NCBI GenBank assembly: GCA_013397845.1 | Contig: VZTG01007654.1 | Coordinates: 793,027 to 857,026, forward strand | Source of the DNA: Melanocharis versteri | Taxonomy: Eukaryota > Chordata > Aves > Passeriformes > Melanocharitidae | Reading direction: 5' to 3' | Length of the DNA: 64,000 nucleotides | Shown: positions 33,501 to 43,794 of the stretch, in pieces | Layout: every line of letters begins with the position of its first letter | Numbering within the stretch: position 1 is the stretch's first letter | Translations under genes and position numbers: made by a program | Notes under the pieces: generated by a model | The model's database searches: none | What the model was told of the DNA's origin: nothing | Seen by the model: only the letters and a program-made list of their open reading frames with translations

Positions 33501-34724
33501 ATTCAAATAGTTAAAAATTTAATTAGTCCCTCAACTATATGCTAATCTGACTCAAAACTTGAAGAAAAAAACTGAACAAATACAACCTTTGATTACTTTT
33601 ATATTCTGATCATCTCCAGATTTTGTTTTCCTAAAGCCTTCTATTTTAATTCCACCAGCAGTGCTGTTACCTAACACTTGCTAACAACAGACAGCTCTTG
33701 CAAAAAAATTGGCTCTTTCATTATATGACTTTATTAACTTACGACAGTGATATAAAACCTCTTATCCTAAACCAGCTGCAGCTTACATCACACACATGAG
33801 CACAGCTACCATCTATTTCAGGAATACTCACAGCAGTTCAGAGACTCTGTAGTGAGTATAAGGCCTTTTATCACAGAGCTGTGAAATGAAGCAACATTCT
33901 TCACGAAGCAGAAAGAAAAACATGCTGTATTTAAGTTTAAAAAAATAATACTTTCATATTGTGATGATATTGTTTTAATATGTCAGTATGAGGCTCATTC
34001 CTTAAGTGCCACTACGGTAAAACAAACTGCATAATACAGCATGCAAGCCTAAAGGGATAACTGTGTTTTCTCTAAACTATACTCAAGTCTCCTAAAATGA
34101 GGCAAATTTGATTTTTGAAGACTCAAACTCATCCTGCAGCAGTTCTCAGATGCTTTGCTGGAATTCAACACTGCCAGCATTCCCCACTTCTCTGTGAAGC
34201 TGTTCCTGACCCCCGAGCAAACAGCAGTGGGACCGGGGATCGCTGTTCTGCAGGGCTGCTCTGAACTCACAGGAGCACATTCTCAACCCACCACCACTGC
34301 CTAATGCACAGAAAATTCTGCTATCGAGAACATTACCTTCTATCTGTCTCAACAATCCTTTTCTACCCTCTAAAATACAATTTTACAGAGCTGTCCTCAA
34401 GGACTGACTTTTAAGTTATCTTATATGTGCTTGTACCATGACACACCATTACATCTTTCAGAAACCCCAGCTTGCTATCAATTTCTTCCTTTTCCATTTC
34501 CTTCTCAGAAGCAAATAATTTTTTTTATGTTGGCTATGTCTGACAAAGATACAATGAAACAAAAAGACACCAACTGTATTCAGTCACTCGAAATATCTTT
34601 ACTTGAAAAATAAAAACTCTGCAGAACCTTAAAAAAAAAATCTTACCTGAAACTACCATAGACTATGAGGAGAATAGAAATCAGGAAGGTAGACACTTGA
34701 CTGGAATCCACAAGGGAATATGCC
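12447..34724 (-). CDS. SPPL3: Signal peptide peptidase-like 3 (gene span, exons 2-11; exon 1 outside window)
   Basis: SPPL3 is a multi-pass intramembrane aspartyl protease of the Golgi. It cleaves type II membrane proteins, notably glycosyltransferases, and so sets cellular N-glycan patterns. The coding parts, in transcript order, are 34724-34647, 29032-28944, 26189-26070, 22891-22813, 22108-21996, 17050-16944, 15955-15792, 14588-14389, 13352-13243 and 12518-12447. All have AG/GT borders and matching phases. With a 23-nt first exon the sum is 1155 nt, that is 384 residues plus stop, the human length. The active-site motifs are YD in LLIYDVFW (Asp200), GxGD in [11 protein letters not shown] (Asp271) and PAL at 341-343. 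Identity to human is very high except for a few residues in the loop after the first membrane helix. SPPL2 paralogues are excluded by the lack of a large N-terminal domain and by sequence. Confidence 0.98.
12519..13242 (-). other. SPPL3: SPPL3 intron 10
   Basis: A 724 bp intron with GTAAGA donor and CCTAG acceptor. Nothing further recognised. Confidence 0.85.
13243..13352 (-). CDS. SPPL3: SPPL3 exon 10 (residues 325-361)
   Basis: The exon encodes [20 protein letters not shown] and then [22 protein letters not shown] contains the PAL motif (341-343) of presenilin/SPP-type proteases, which packs against the catalytic pair. It ends the eighth and holds the ninth membrane helix. Acceptor CTTACAG, donor GTAAGA. 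Confidence 0.97.
13353..14388 (-). other. SPPL3: SPPL3 intron 9
   Basis: A 1.04 kb intron with no recognised repeat, RNA gene or exon. Confidence 0.85.
14389..14588 (-). CDS. SPPL3: SPPL3 exon 9 (residues 258-325)
   Basis: The exon starts [20 protein letters not shown], carrying the second catalytic aspartate (Asp271, GxGD motif). It continues through [11 protein letters not shown], a hydrophilic loop, and [13 protein letters not shown], the start of the eighth membrane helix. It is 200 nt; donor GTGAGT. Confidence 0.98.
14589..15791 (-). other. SPPL3: SPPL3 intron 8
   Basis: A 1.2 kb intron; no feature recognised beyond splice borders (donor GTAAAA, acceptor CTCTTTAG). Confidence 0.85.
15792..15955 (-). 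CDS. SPPL3: SPPL3 exon 8 (residues 204-258)
   Basis: The exon is 164 nt and encodes [20 protein letters not shown], the end of helix 6 after the catalytic YD. It continues with the long hydrophilic loop [19 protein letters not shown] up to LVFPS between helices 6 and 7. Confidence 0.97.
15956..16943 (-). other. SPPL3: SPPL3 intron 7
   Basis: A 988 bp intron containing a near-perfect 21-bp palindrome at 16200-16220 (listed separately). Confidence 0.85.
16200..16220. repeat. Palindrome, 10-bp arms and one central base
   Basis: AGATCCTTTG at 16200-16209, a central G, then the exact reverse complement CAAAGGATCT at 16211-16220. It lies in SPPL3 intron 7. The CTTTG core of each arm resembles a TCF/LEF half-site, but that is only a resemblance. 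Confidence 0.85.
16944..17050 (-). CDS. SPPL3: SPPL3 exon 7 (residues 168-203)
   Basis: The exon encodes [20 protein letters not shown] (helix 5) and [16 protein letters not shown], which contains the first catalytic aspartate (Asp200, YD motif) in helix 6. It is 107 nt; acceptor TTTTGTAG, donor GTAAGT. Confidence 0.98.
17051..21995 (-). other. SPPL3: SPPL3 intron 6
   Basis: This 4.9 kb intron is mostly AT-rich and without recognised repeats, except for an isolated CpG-dense block at about 19990-20345 (listed separately). The open frames over that block are low in complexity and match nothing known to me. Confidence 0.85.
19990..20345. promoter_or_regulatory. Intragenic (orphan) CpG island
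   Basis: About 350 bp with roughly 25 or more CpG dinucleotides (my count by eye) in a gene body that is otherwise CpG-poor. It includes GGGCGG-type GC boxes, for example near 20116-20128. It lies in SPPL3 intron 6, 2-3 kb from exons on either side. It could be an internal promoter, an enhancer, or a GC-rich chance block. The overlapping open frames (up to 205 codons) are explained by base composition. Confidence 0.55.
21996..22108 (-). CDS. SPPL3: SPPL3 exon 6 (residues 130-168)
   Basis: The exon encodes [20 protein letters not shown] and then [17 protein letters not shown], helix 4 of the protease. It is 113 nt; acceptor TTCTAG, donor GTGAGT. Confidence 0.97.
22109..22812 (-). other. SPPL3: SPPL3 intron 5
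   Basis: A 704 bp intron with nothing recognised beyond splice sites. Confidence 0.85.
22813..22891 (-). CDS. SPPL3: SPPL3 exon 5 (residues 104-130)
   Basis: A 79-nt exon encoding [20 protein letters not shown] and then CSPQN, helix 3 and the following loop. Acceptor TTTTCGTAG, donor GTAAGG. Confidence 0.96.
22892..26069 (-). other. SPPL3: SPPL3 intron 4
   Basis: This 3.2 kb intron contains a GC-rich, pyrimidine-rich block on the + strand at about 24120-24560 (mostly CCT/CTG-type sequence with few CpG) in AT-rich surroundings. No exon or transposon is recognised. Confidence 0.85.
26070..26189 (-). CDS. SPPL3: SPPL3 exon 4 (residues 64-104)
   Basis: The exon encodes [34 protein letters not shown] and TICTA, covering helix 2 and the start of helix 3. 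It is 120 nt; acceptor CTGCAG, donor GTGATT. Confidence 0.97.
26190..28943 (-). other. SPPL3: SPPL3 intron 3
   Basis: A 2.75 kb AT-rich intron. It contains a perfect 22-bp palindrome at 28283-28304 and a small inverted repeat at 25385-25404 lies just outside, in intron 4. No transposon or RNA gene recognised. Confidence 0.85.
28283..28304. repeat. Perfect 22-bp palindrome
   Basis: AACACACTGTG at 28283-28293 is followed without a spacer by its exact reverse complement at 28294-28304. It lies in SPPL3 intron 3. Confidence 0.9.
28944..29032 (-). CDS. SPPL3: SPPL3 exon 3 (residues 34-64)
   Basis: The exon encodes [15 protein letters not shown], then a Ser/Asn-rich stretch with several possible N-glycosylation sites (NSS, NST), ending STNNS. 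It is the hydrophilic loop after the first membrane helix and the part that differs most from human. It is 89 nt; acceptor CCTGCAG, donor GTAAGG. The 233-codon open frame through it is read-through into both introns. Confidence 0.96.
29033..34646 (-). other. SPPL3: SPPL3 intron 2
   Basis: A 5.6 kb AT-rich intron. It holds an inverted repeat with 9-bp arms at 30220-30228 and 30242-30250, and nothing else I can name. Confidence 0.85.
30220..30250. repeat. Inverted repeat, 9-bp arms and 13-nt loop
   Basis: CATTGCAGT at 30220-30228 and its exact reverse complement at 30242-30250, in SPPL3 intron 2. The stem is too short for a microRNA precursor. Confidence 0.7.
34647..34724 (-). CDS. SPPL3: SPPL3 exon 2 (residues 8-34)
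   Basis: After a TTCCAG acceptor the exon encodes [20 protein letters not shown] and then VYGSF, the first membrane helix (about residues 16-33). It is 78 nt. The first base completes a Trp codon from exon 1, and the last two join the next exon to make Arg34. Donor GTAAGA. Confidence 0.97.
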
Positions 34725-37700
34725 CTGGAATTAGGAAAAAGAAGGCAGGTTTGTCATTGTGAGTGTCCATTTCTCCAGTGCCATTTGCTAGTTCTTTTTC
34801 TTATTATAATACAAATAGGGAACTGGATGACAAATTATGGCAGCTCTCTCTGAAGTTCTTTTCTCATCTAGAACACAAAACCTGTAGCTTGTGAATTAAC
34901 TTACTATATTCAAGGCTGCAGCATGAAAAACCTGTACAACCACCAAAGGACAATTCAAAAGCCTTGTGGTAATTTATTCTGAACTCATCAGATTCAGTGT
35001 TTTTTTCCACAAATTCATTAAAATTGCTTCAATTGCAGCTACTGCAAAACCAGCATGTCAATAACAGTAACCTGTCTTCCATAACACTTCTTATGTCTTC
35101 AAAGTGGCAATATGGCAGTTAAGGCTCACTTAGGTGGGGGGAAAAAACCCAAACAAACAAAAGAAACCCCCCAAAAAACAAAGCCCAAACCTCACAAGAA
35201 GCTGCAGCATGCTTTTATTAAACCACACACAATCACTTCCCTATTCCATCCTGCAGATCACTCAGTACAGGATTACTGAAGGACATTTCAGCAGGAGGCT
35301 CAAACCCAGTTTTATCTGATTGATTTCCTCATGTAAGACACTGTGTTTGAAGCATGGAAATATGAACATTAATGCAGCAGAGGCCACCGTGGCGGGGGCA
35401 CAGCAGGCAAGGAGAGGCTCTGGGAGTCACTCTGCAACTCCCAACAGGTTTGCCATAACTTGTGCTAAAGTAATGGAAAAGAACGAGAATAATACTCGAT
35501 GTTAATTGTCTTAGTCTCATCCTACAAAAGACATAACTGAGTATTTCTGAAACCAACCAAAAAGCCTAATTTCAGCAAGGCTATGGATATGGAACAAAGA
35601 TAATTGAATTACATGATTGTTCCAAATTAAGTATCACTGAGCAAATAAAAACTGAAGATACGAGACAGTTAAAGAAACACTCATCCCATTCCCAATTCAA
35701 AAGCAATTTAGAGATAATTACCAAACCACTAGACACACAATTTAAAATACTTTCTTTTAATATATAAACACAAATGTGAATCTTCTACTACAGAAATTCA
35801 ATATTAAACATCACTGACAAACAGACTGCCTCTTTTAGCTGAAATTATATACTTGTGCAATAAGCTTTTAAGAAATTAGAAACTACTTTGGTTAATTACC
35901 ATGAGTAACTTCAACATATCCCCACACTAAAAGTGAAAAACAGATATCTTATTTGCTCATAATGTTGGTAAACACATAAAGACAATCTTAAGCTTTATGT
36001 TTTGAATTGTTTTGGTATGTATGACCTTTAGTTACCAGGCTGTGGAACAGAGGTCTAAAAAGCATCCATGAAGATCAATATAGTGAATTGCAAATACATA
36101 CAACATAATAACTCAGCACTTACAACCAGCGTGCATATAAATGTTCAGGTTACACACAATGCAGTTCACAGCACATTATTTTCATGCAATGGTTACAGCT
36201 AAACTCGCACCAAAGGAAACGGCCTGAGGACAATCACACTGGGGTTATGTCCTAACTCTGATTTCAGAGGGAAGCATTCCCTCACCCAGCCTTGCGCAAA
36301 GGGAAAGGAAAGCTTTGTATTGTTTGGATTTGAGAATAAATAGTGGAAGTTGTCTATTAAAAGAATACTCAGAAACTCCACATTTATGAGAAAAACAAAA
36401 TGAATGGAATTTCAGATGGGATTAAACATGTCCAGGGTTATGCACTGAATTTTATTAACTTATGTTCATAAAATTTTATCTTCACAAATTGGCAAATACT
36501 TTTGAGACAAACAATGTTTTCTATATAATTCCTCATTCAGTGACAACACTGGAGGCTATGATAATTAAAATGCCATTCTGTCATAATTTCTAAACATCAG
36601 TCAAAACAACGCTGTAAATGCTAAAAAAATTCATAAAACAGATAAAATAGAGATGATACATGGACCATGGATCAGCCCTGTGCATAATCCATAAGTTTTG
36701 CATTAAAAACTGAGGGCCCTCTGGTTTGATGAAAGAAACTGAAGAAATGCAAACCCATGTTAAACAATGATCTAACACATCCCAGCCCTGCTGACAGGCT
36801 GCAGTGGTGCTCAGGACAGCAACCTGCTGATTGTGTGCAAGGCAGAAATAAGAATTAAAGTCCTTCCATCCTGCACAGGAGAAGTGCAACAGTGTAATTA
36901 GAAACTCGTCACAGACCAGTGACGTTTCCTGACTTCTCCCCACAGAGATCCTGCAGCAGGACAACCTAAAAGCTTGGTGTTGCTACCAGGATAACGGTCT
37001 GGGGAAATTCATATTCGCTGATATTCCAGCAAACAGGGCCAGGGAGAGACAGTCACACTTTCCTTCTTCCTGAGGCAGCTGGAAAAAGAGCAAGGCAAAA
37101 CACATGGAGTGGGACAGGCTGACTCAAGCGAGCAGCTCGGCCATGTCCAGATTCCATCCAAAGTTTCCAACACAAGTAACCCACAAGCAAACTGGAAGAA
37201 TAATTTTACAACGCCGAAGTGAATCTCATTGTAATAAAACCTCTCATCTTTCAAACATTAAATTTCCCTACATTATTTAAGATATTGCACAAGACGTGAA
37301 CCCAGAACTGCTTCCTAAAATCCTAACCACTAACTGGATGGATAGTTCATTAAGAGACTAAAAATCCTTGATCCCAAATAAATACTTCCTAACGTATTAA
37401 TCTAGGTTAGAGGTAATAAGCAAATGACTGTCACATGAAAGAATCAAGAAGTAAGATTACTTCCAAGTTTTTAATATTACTCAAAATGACAGAGTCTTGC
37501 AAACCAATCTGTAATTTTAACTGAAATTTTAAAAACCTTCTACAAGTCAAACAGATTCCATATGCACAAAGCTGTATTCTCCTATAGGCATATTTCAAGT
37601 ATGCAAGTTCATATACTCTCACAGCCAAACAGCATCAGTGCCATGTTCCTCTGAAATGGAACAGCCAAAACCAAACCCCACACCAACGACACTTTTCAGA

Positions 37701-40130
37701 AGTTATAGTCACATTTAACTAGCCTTCCACTGCATATATAAAAATGAAACCAGCTTCCTCCTAACAAGGTATTTCTGTAAAACTGTTCAATTTTGGAAGA
37801 AGTAATGGAAACTCATGCCTAGAAAATGCCTGTAACAAGCTTGTGCACAGTTGTCCTTTAACTTAAATACTCATTTTAGATGCAATTCTTAGTACTTACA
37901 ACACAACCATCTACAAAGAAAACATTATTCTTCATCCTCAATCTGAAAATTAATACTGGATAAGGCCATGCTAAAGGCTCCTTTGAGGACTGACTTCAGT
38001 AAAGTTCACCTGTGTGCCCTGTTACAAGAACAACTCCCAACCCATTTCCAAACTCCAGTATATGTGTACAACACTGCTCAAAATACAAAGACAACATTGG
38101 TTTTCTCAAGGAAGTACATTTTTTAGGATTCTTGCACTACCACACCCAAAATTCAACATCCATGTAAGGAAGCTGGTTTAAGAATTATTATTAATCAGGC
38201 TATCAGATTCTTACATAGTAAAGTAACAAATAACTGATTATTACACCCTAGTGCTTAATAAAACCAAGCACACCGGTACCTTAAGACCATTTTCTCAGCC
38301 AGCTACTGAGAGGTGACTTCCCAACCGCTTCCTCTACAACCTGAGATCTCACTCTGAACCTGCATCTTTACATGGCTGAGATCAATTTTCATAAGTTCTG
38401 TGCCATTAGGCATCTATTTCTGGCAGCTTCATGGGCAAGTGCTCACAACACAGAGCCTGCTCAGGCATGCCAAGCCAGAGACACAGCAAGCACTGTTCCG
38501 TAACATATTCTGTGTGTCCGCCCCGCAGCCTCACAGTGAGAGCATTGTCCAGACAACAATGCCAGCAGCGAGCTCTCCAGCCTGGCACAGACTGCTCCAT
38601 AGACCTTTACCTACAGAACAATTCCAGGGATGCCCAGCCGCTGTGACACACCACCACTTCCAAACAGCAGCCATGCAAAATGCACCACACCACTCAGAGC
38701 TGGCGTTCCAAGCTGCACCCTCCCCTCTTCTGGGAAAAAATGAATAACTTCTGTATTCCCAAGGGAACAGAGACCCACTTCATTCCCAGCTAGGGAAGAT
38801 GGTAACCAGCTAATGAAAGTTGCCACAACAACAGTAATAGCGCTACACTGGAGACACTTGCAGGCTCTTTTCTCTGAATCAGCAGCTGCAGGTCAAGCTC
38901 TTTTCCCCTGTCCCTCCAGGTCCAAGCTCACCTGTCTTTGAGAACATTCACCTACAAGGTCTCTGCCATCTGCCTCCTGTTTTCCTGCTATGTACCTTCT
39001 CCTTTTGCATTTCCACTCAAGAAAATCACCCAGCCAGTACAAGCAGTGGTTTTCATGTTTGAGCTCTTCCTTATCACCAGAAGATGAGCAGTTTCTGGAT
39101 AACAGCCCTTCCAAACCTGCAGAAGGAACCCTTAGGCAAAGTCTGGTGGTTCTTTTTGCCCTCTGTGTTGAGCATAAGAATCTGCAACTCGCTTTGTTCA
39201 ATGAAGACCCAAACTAGGAAGCAAAGGTGTCTCCAGACGACAGTGCAGAGCATTACTCCCTACACAGCCTACCTGTCACGGGCAATCTGAAATGACCACA
39301 AGCCAACACACCCATCACTAAAGCAACTCCTCACCTTTTCCAATCACCTGCTCTTCTTCATCCCATCTCTGCATAACCATCTGCAAAACCACACACAAAA
39401 CCAGACTGGGGAACCTGCCTGCCTGAATAATAATGAAGAACAAATGGGAAAGTTTCTCAAGTGATTCAGACTCCTGATCTGGCCCATCCCTGGACATAAA
39501 ATCAAAGAGAAAAGACTTTTCAGTGGCAGCATTAGCTTAAGTACCCCAAAATTATTGCTCAAGGTATCAGGAAAGTTTTATGCATTTGGAATAAAAACCT
39601 CTTCCTGTTTGCACAAGATGCCTACTAGATGTATGATCATAAAAATTCAGCCCACCGATGTTTCAGTAGCAAATATCACTCCTGACTTCCAGGTACAAGA
39701 GAAATTATGGTGAAGAATTCTGCCAAGGGCGAATGAGAAGCCCGTGCCCTGAAGTTTCCATAGCAATGCACGCTAAAGGCCTTGGACATGAATCATTCTC
39801 ATACAAAAGCTGCTGTAACAGCAGCAAGACAAACCTTCCCTGCATATTTACTGTACCTATACAAGAAAGCAAACAACAGAGCAACAAATACATCACATTG
39901 ACTTGAAAAGTGCGGAAATGAACTAAGTTCACTAAAGCTCACATGAAGAGAGATTGCATTTCATCACGCATTTTTCTTTATCAGTGATCAAAACATCCAA
40001 GAGTTCACAAGATTAAGGAAAACAAGACTATAAAAGGATGGTGAGCATACTAGATAGGCTAGAGTACAGACGGATTAAAACAGAAGAGTTTTTGCTGTGT
40101 TTAATGGGACCAAATCTACAACTTGCAGAC

Positions 40131-40190
40131 ATCACAGAATCACAAATTCACACTGGGAATGTAAGGAGATCATTTAATTCACTGATCTCA
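40131..40190 (-). mobile_element. Possible remnant of an avian CR1 LINE 3' end
   Basis: ATCACAGAATCACA followed by a diverged stretch with GAGATCATTTAATTC resembles the reverse complement of the CR1 3' end, which in birds typically reads ATCATAGAATCATAG and later AAGATCATC. Similarity is weak, and the call rests on the octamer-like start. Confidence 0.35.
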
Positions 40191-42067
40191 CTCTGGGGAA
40201 AGACAATCAGTCATGACAGGTGTTTACCTCATCTGTTGTTTAAAACACTAACTTGGCAAAATTAGGGGACTTTCTTGACATGTAATGTCTTTCTGACTAC
40301 AATTTTAGTCCACAATTTTTCTCCTATACAAAAGTCCTTTTCAAAACTCATGGAGAGCTTTTCATCCCGGCCACATCTTGGGTAAAATGGATCCACACAT
40401 TAATCCACTCGCATATTTAATTTTCTGAACGATGTGGCTGCCTGAGAAGCGACCACACAAAACTTTGTCAAATACTCTTCAGCCCACATTAAATCCATGA
40501 CTATTAATCAATATGGTACTCTTCACCTGCATTTCAAATACCACCCTTATAATCAAATGTCCACTGTCTCCTCACAAGGTAAGTGACAAAAATCCATGCC
40601 CAACAAAACATGCATCCCAATTCTCTCTGAAAGAGAACTCCACATAGGTAGGTATTCCAGCATTGGAAGAGTGAGGATAGAGCATCTCCCTCTCCTTCCT
40701 TGCCACACATCATTCATTTTCAGAACTTGCTGAGGGCACACGTTCACTGTGAGGGTCCCATCTCAGCTGATGGGCAACTCTTTCAAAGGGAAACAGAAAA
40801 AAACCCCAACAGAACACAAAAAAACCACCAAACCAAATCTGAACAATCAACTTCTGCTGGAAATCTGGTGTTCAATGTCAAAATCAAGGACGGAGAAAGT
40901 TTCCCCTCCCCTCCCTCCAAGGGTTTAATGTATTTCAAAGCTTTTTTAGTGTGTTTATTCCATCAGTGATTGTCTTAGCAACAGAAAAACAGAAAGTCAA
41001 GAAAGAGCAGCTGGTAAACTCAAGGCAAGTTGAAGAGCATTTTTGGACTTCCTCTACCCCAAACCAGGTTTTTGGAGCTATCAACTCCACATAGAAAACA
41101 GCATTCACCTTCACACTGCTGCACTGTGGCTTTTCTGGATCATGCAAGAATGTGCCACTCATGAGGAAAACATTTTCCTGAATCTACCTGCTTTGTAAGC
41201 TTTTAAAACATTCTACTATTTTATTCCTTAAAAAGAGTGTGAGGTAACTCAGTGATTAGGGCCATTTATTGCCAAGAGCAATTCACTTCTGATGCTCCAG
41301 TACCTGGCATTTGTGAGCTGCCACTGTAGGATTATTTATTAAGAGCACAAATCAAACTCAAGGACTCCAGAGCACAGTCCTGGGGCACATGAAAGAAGAG
41401 CACTGCCATGGATGCAAAGATCAATTACAGTTAATTGCACAAATACTCATTTTGGCTGGGGGGTGGACTCACTCCATAGGTAAAACCAATACTACTTTTT
41501 TCCTTCACTGGATTCCAGGTCAAGGGTATGACTAAAAAGCCTCTTTCAAGTGCCTTACGTGTGTAAGATATATACATATTTAAGAGCCTCCATTAGGCTT
41601 GCTGCCAAGCCAAAGTTAAATCTGAGTGTAACAGTTAAAGGTATAATTTTAAGCGTGAAGTCATGGCACTCACAGCTGTAAACATATCTCAACACTATTC
41701 CATTCTTCAGCATGATTCACAGGAAAAGCAAGCAAATTGCTATGGCTTCGCTTACGTTAAAGGAATAGCTTGTTTTCTAAAGCAAGTTTACAATTTCATC
41801 TCATTGTCACATGCAGACAAGGTCTGCTAAGTATGAGTAATTCATGAAAACATGGGTTATGCCAGAAAATAAAACAAATCTAAAGTGAAACAAAACAAAA
41901 AAGAAGAAAAAAGAGAAAAGAGTAATATGAAATGTCCCACTAAAACCAGCCTTTCCTACAAAGACCCTGTTAGGGCTCAGGCAGGCATTTCAAACTGTAA
42001 CCAGAGAACAACTCTGCTGTTTACCAGGCAGAGGTCTCAGAACAACATTTTCACACTATTAAATGCC

Positions 42068-42105
42068 ATATACATATATATTTTTTAATATTTATATACA
42101 TATTT
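42068..42105. repeat. AT-rich simple sequence
   Basis: A run of TATACATATATA, T and TATATACATA motifs in SPPL3 intron 1. Confidence 0.8.
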
Positions 42106-42471
42106 CTACACATACAATTTTAAATCCCAACTACCTCTTCCAGAAAGCTGCTTTCCTAAAATTATCCCTGCAAAACCAAATTCTAAGCTCCCAACTAAAT
42201 TGCTAAGAGCAAGCACTCCTCTGAGCCCACTTTGAGAGGAAACTGAAGTATCCAGTAAGGCATCAGGAGACACAGTGATGAAAAAAAGTATTTTCTGTTA
42301 AAAACATTCTCCAAGCTACTCCTTTGGTTTACCCAACTGTTTGCCAACAGAACAAAGAATTACATGTTTCACAGTGTTTAGGAATTGCAGCCACTGGAAG
42401 ATTTCCAGATTTCACATTCAGCTTGGAGCACTCATTTCCTCGCAGGAATGGGAGCACAACTTCCAGTCCTT

Positions 42472-42494
42472 ACCAAGATGTGGCCATGGGCAAG
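42472..42494 (+). repeat. Copy 1 of a 23-bp dispersed direct repeat
   Basis: The 23 bases starting ACCAAGATGTGGCC are identical to those at 43772-43794, in the same orientation and 1300 bp apart, both in SPPL3 intron 1. No surrounding similarity is obvious by eye. Confidence 0.9.
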
Positions 42495-42835
42495 ACTCGT
42501 TCAAAGGAGCATTGTTCCAAATCAACACAGGATAGTGTCCATGTACCTCAAAAGTATTTTCAGCTCCTGATGTCCCCAGTGCTCCGGTGGAACCACAGTA
42601 AACAGGACATTTGGGAGCAGAATTTGCAATCAGTGGTTAATGGAGAAAAATTAACCAGTACAGCTTCAAGTAAGTTGTACTGGACACACATATCTGAGTA
42701 TGAAGTAGCTTGAACCAAAATAAATATCCAAAAATCATACTGATTGTCTTTGACATTATTGTCACAGAAAACAGTGCCTTTTTTTATTTCTTACTGAATG
42801 GGAGCCTGGATACACAATTTTTCTCTCTTACCTAA

Positions 42836-42854
42836 ACACACACACACACACACA
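42836..42854. repeat. (AC)n microsatellite
   Basis: About nine AC units in SPPL3 intron 1. Confidence 0.95.
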
Positions 42855-43771
42855 AAAATACCTTTTTGAGGTTCCTTATGTTATTTAGGAGGGTTGGTTG
42901 GCTGGTTGATTTACATTGGGCTGAGAGTTTTGCTATAAACTTGACAAATTAAAAAAGATCTGGGAACCTTCCCTCCTTTCTCTTTCCTTCTTTCTCAAAG
43001 AAGGAAAAAACAAGCAGTCAGGAAAAGCAGGGCATGCTTTTGCTGCCAAATATATGTGACCACTAGCCAAGGAACCCTCTCCAGGAGCAAGATTTTGAAA
43101 CTGTATCACAAGGTTTTTGAAAATGTGAAAAGAACATCTATACAATGACGTCTGCAATAGGGGACCCCTACTGAAGAAGTAGTATCATTTCAATGAGTTA
43201 AACTGAACAAGAGTATGTGGAAAAACACATCTGATATCAAGATATAGAGCTTGTTAGTAGCATATGTTTTACTTGATTTTGTATTTTAATTATGTTTGTT
43301 TTAATTGAGCTGTACCAGATCAGCCAACTAGAACACTGGCATCCTACTGCAGACCAGCCCCAGCAAACTGTTGAGCCAAGGCACAGCCCTGGTTCTATTT
43401 CCTAAAACAATTATTATTTTTATCCCTTCTTGACAGTTAAACCTGAAGGACTCCAGCTTACGATAGGATTTGCCTATGTTGGTTTGAAAATCAAAAGCTT
43501 GAGGCAAGAAAGTCTAACAAGCTCCACTGCAAATTTTATCCACTTCAGTTCGCTCACCTCTGACTTCAGTGACATTAAGAGTCTTGCCAACAAAACCTGC
43601 TTTTTCAAATACCTGCCACTACAATTAGCTTGGGTTTTGATACTAAAATTTATTCATGGACAGGAGAAGAAGAAAGAAGTGGAAAAATCATTCCAGCCCC
43701 ATTTTTGTGAAGCAGTTTTCATTCAGGCCAGCAGCTGCACAATCAGCAGGTGTGATGCAAAGAGGAAAGGA

Positions 43772-43794
43772 ACCAAGATGTGGCCATGGGCAAG
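43772..43794 (+). repeat. Copy 2 of a 23-bp dispersed direct repeat
   Basis: Identical over 23 bases to 42472-42494; sequence diverges directly on both sides. Confidence 0.9.
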
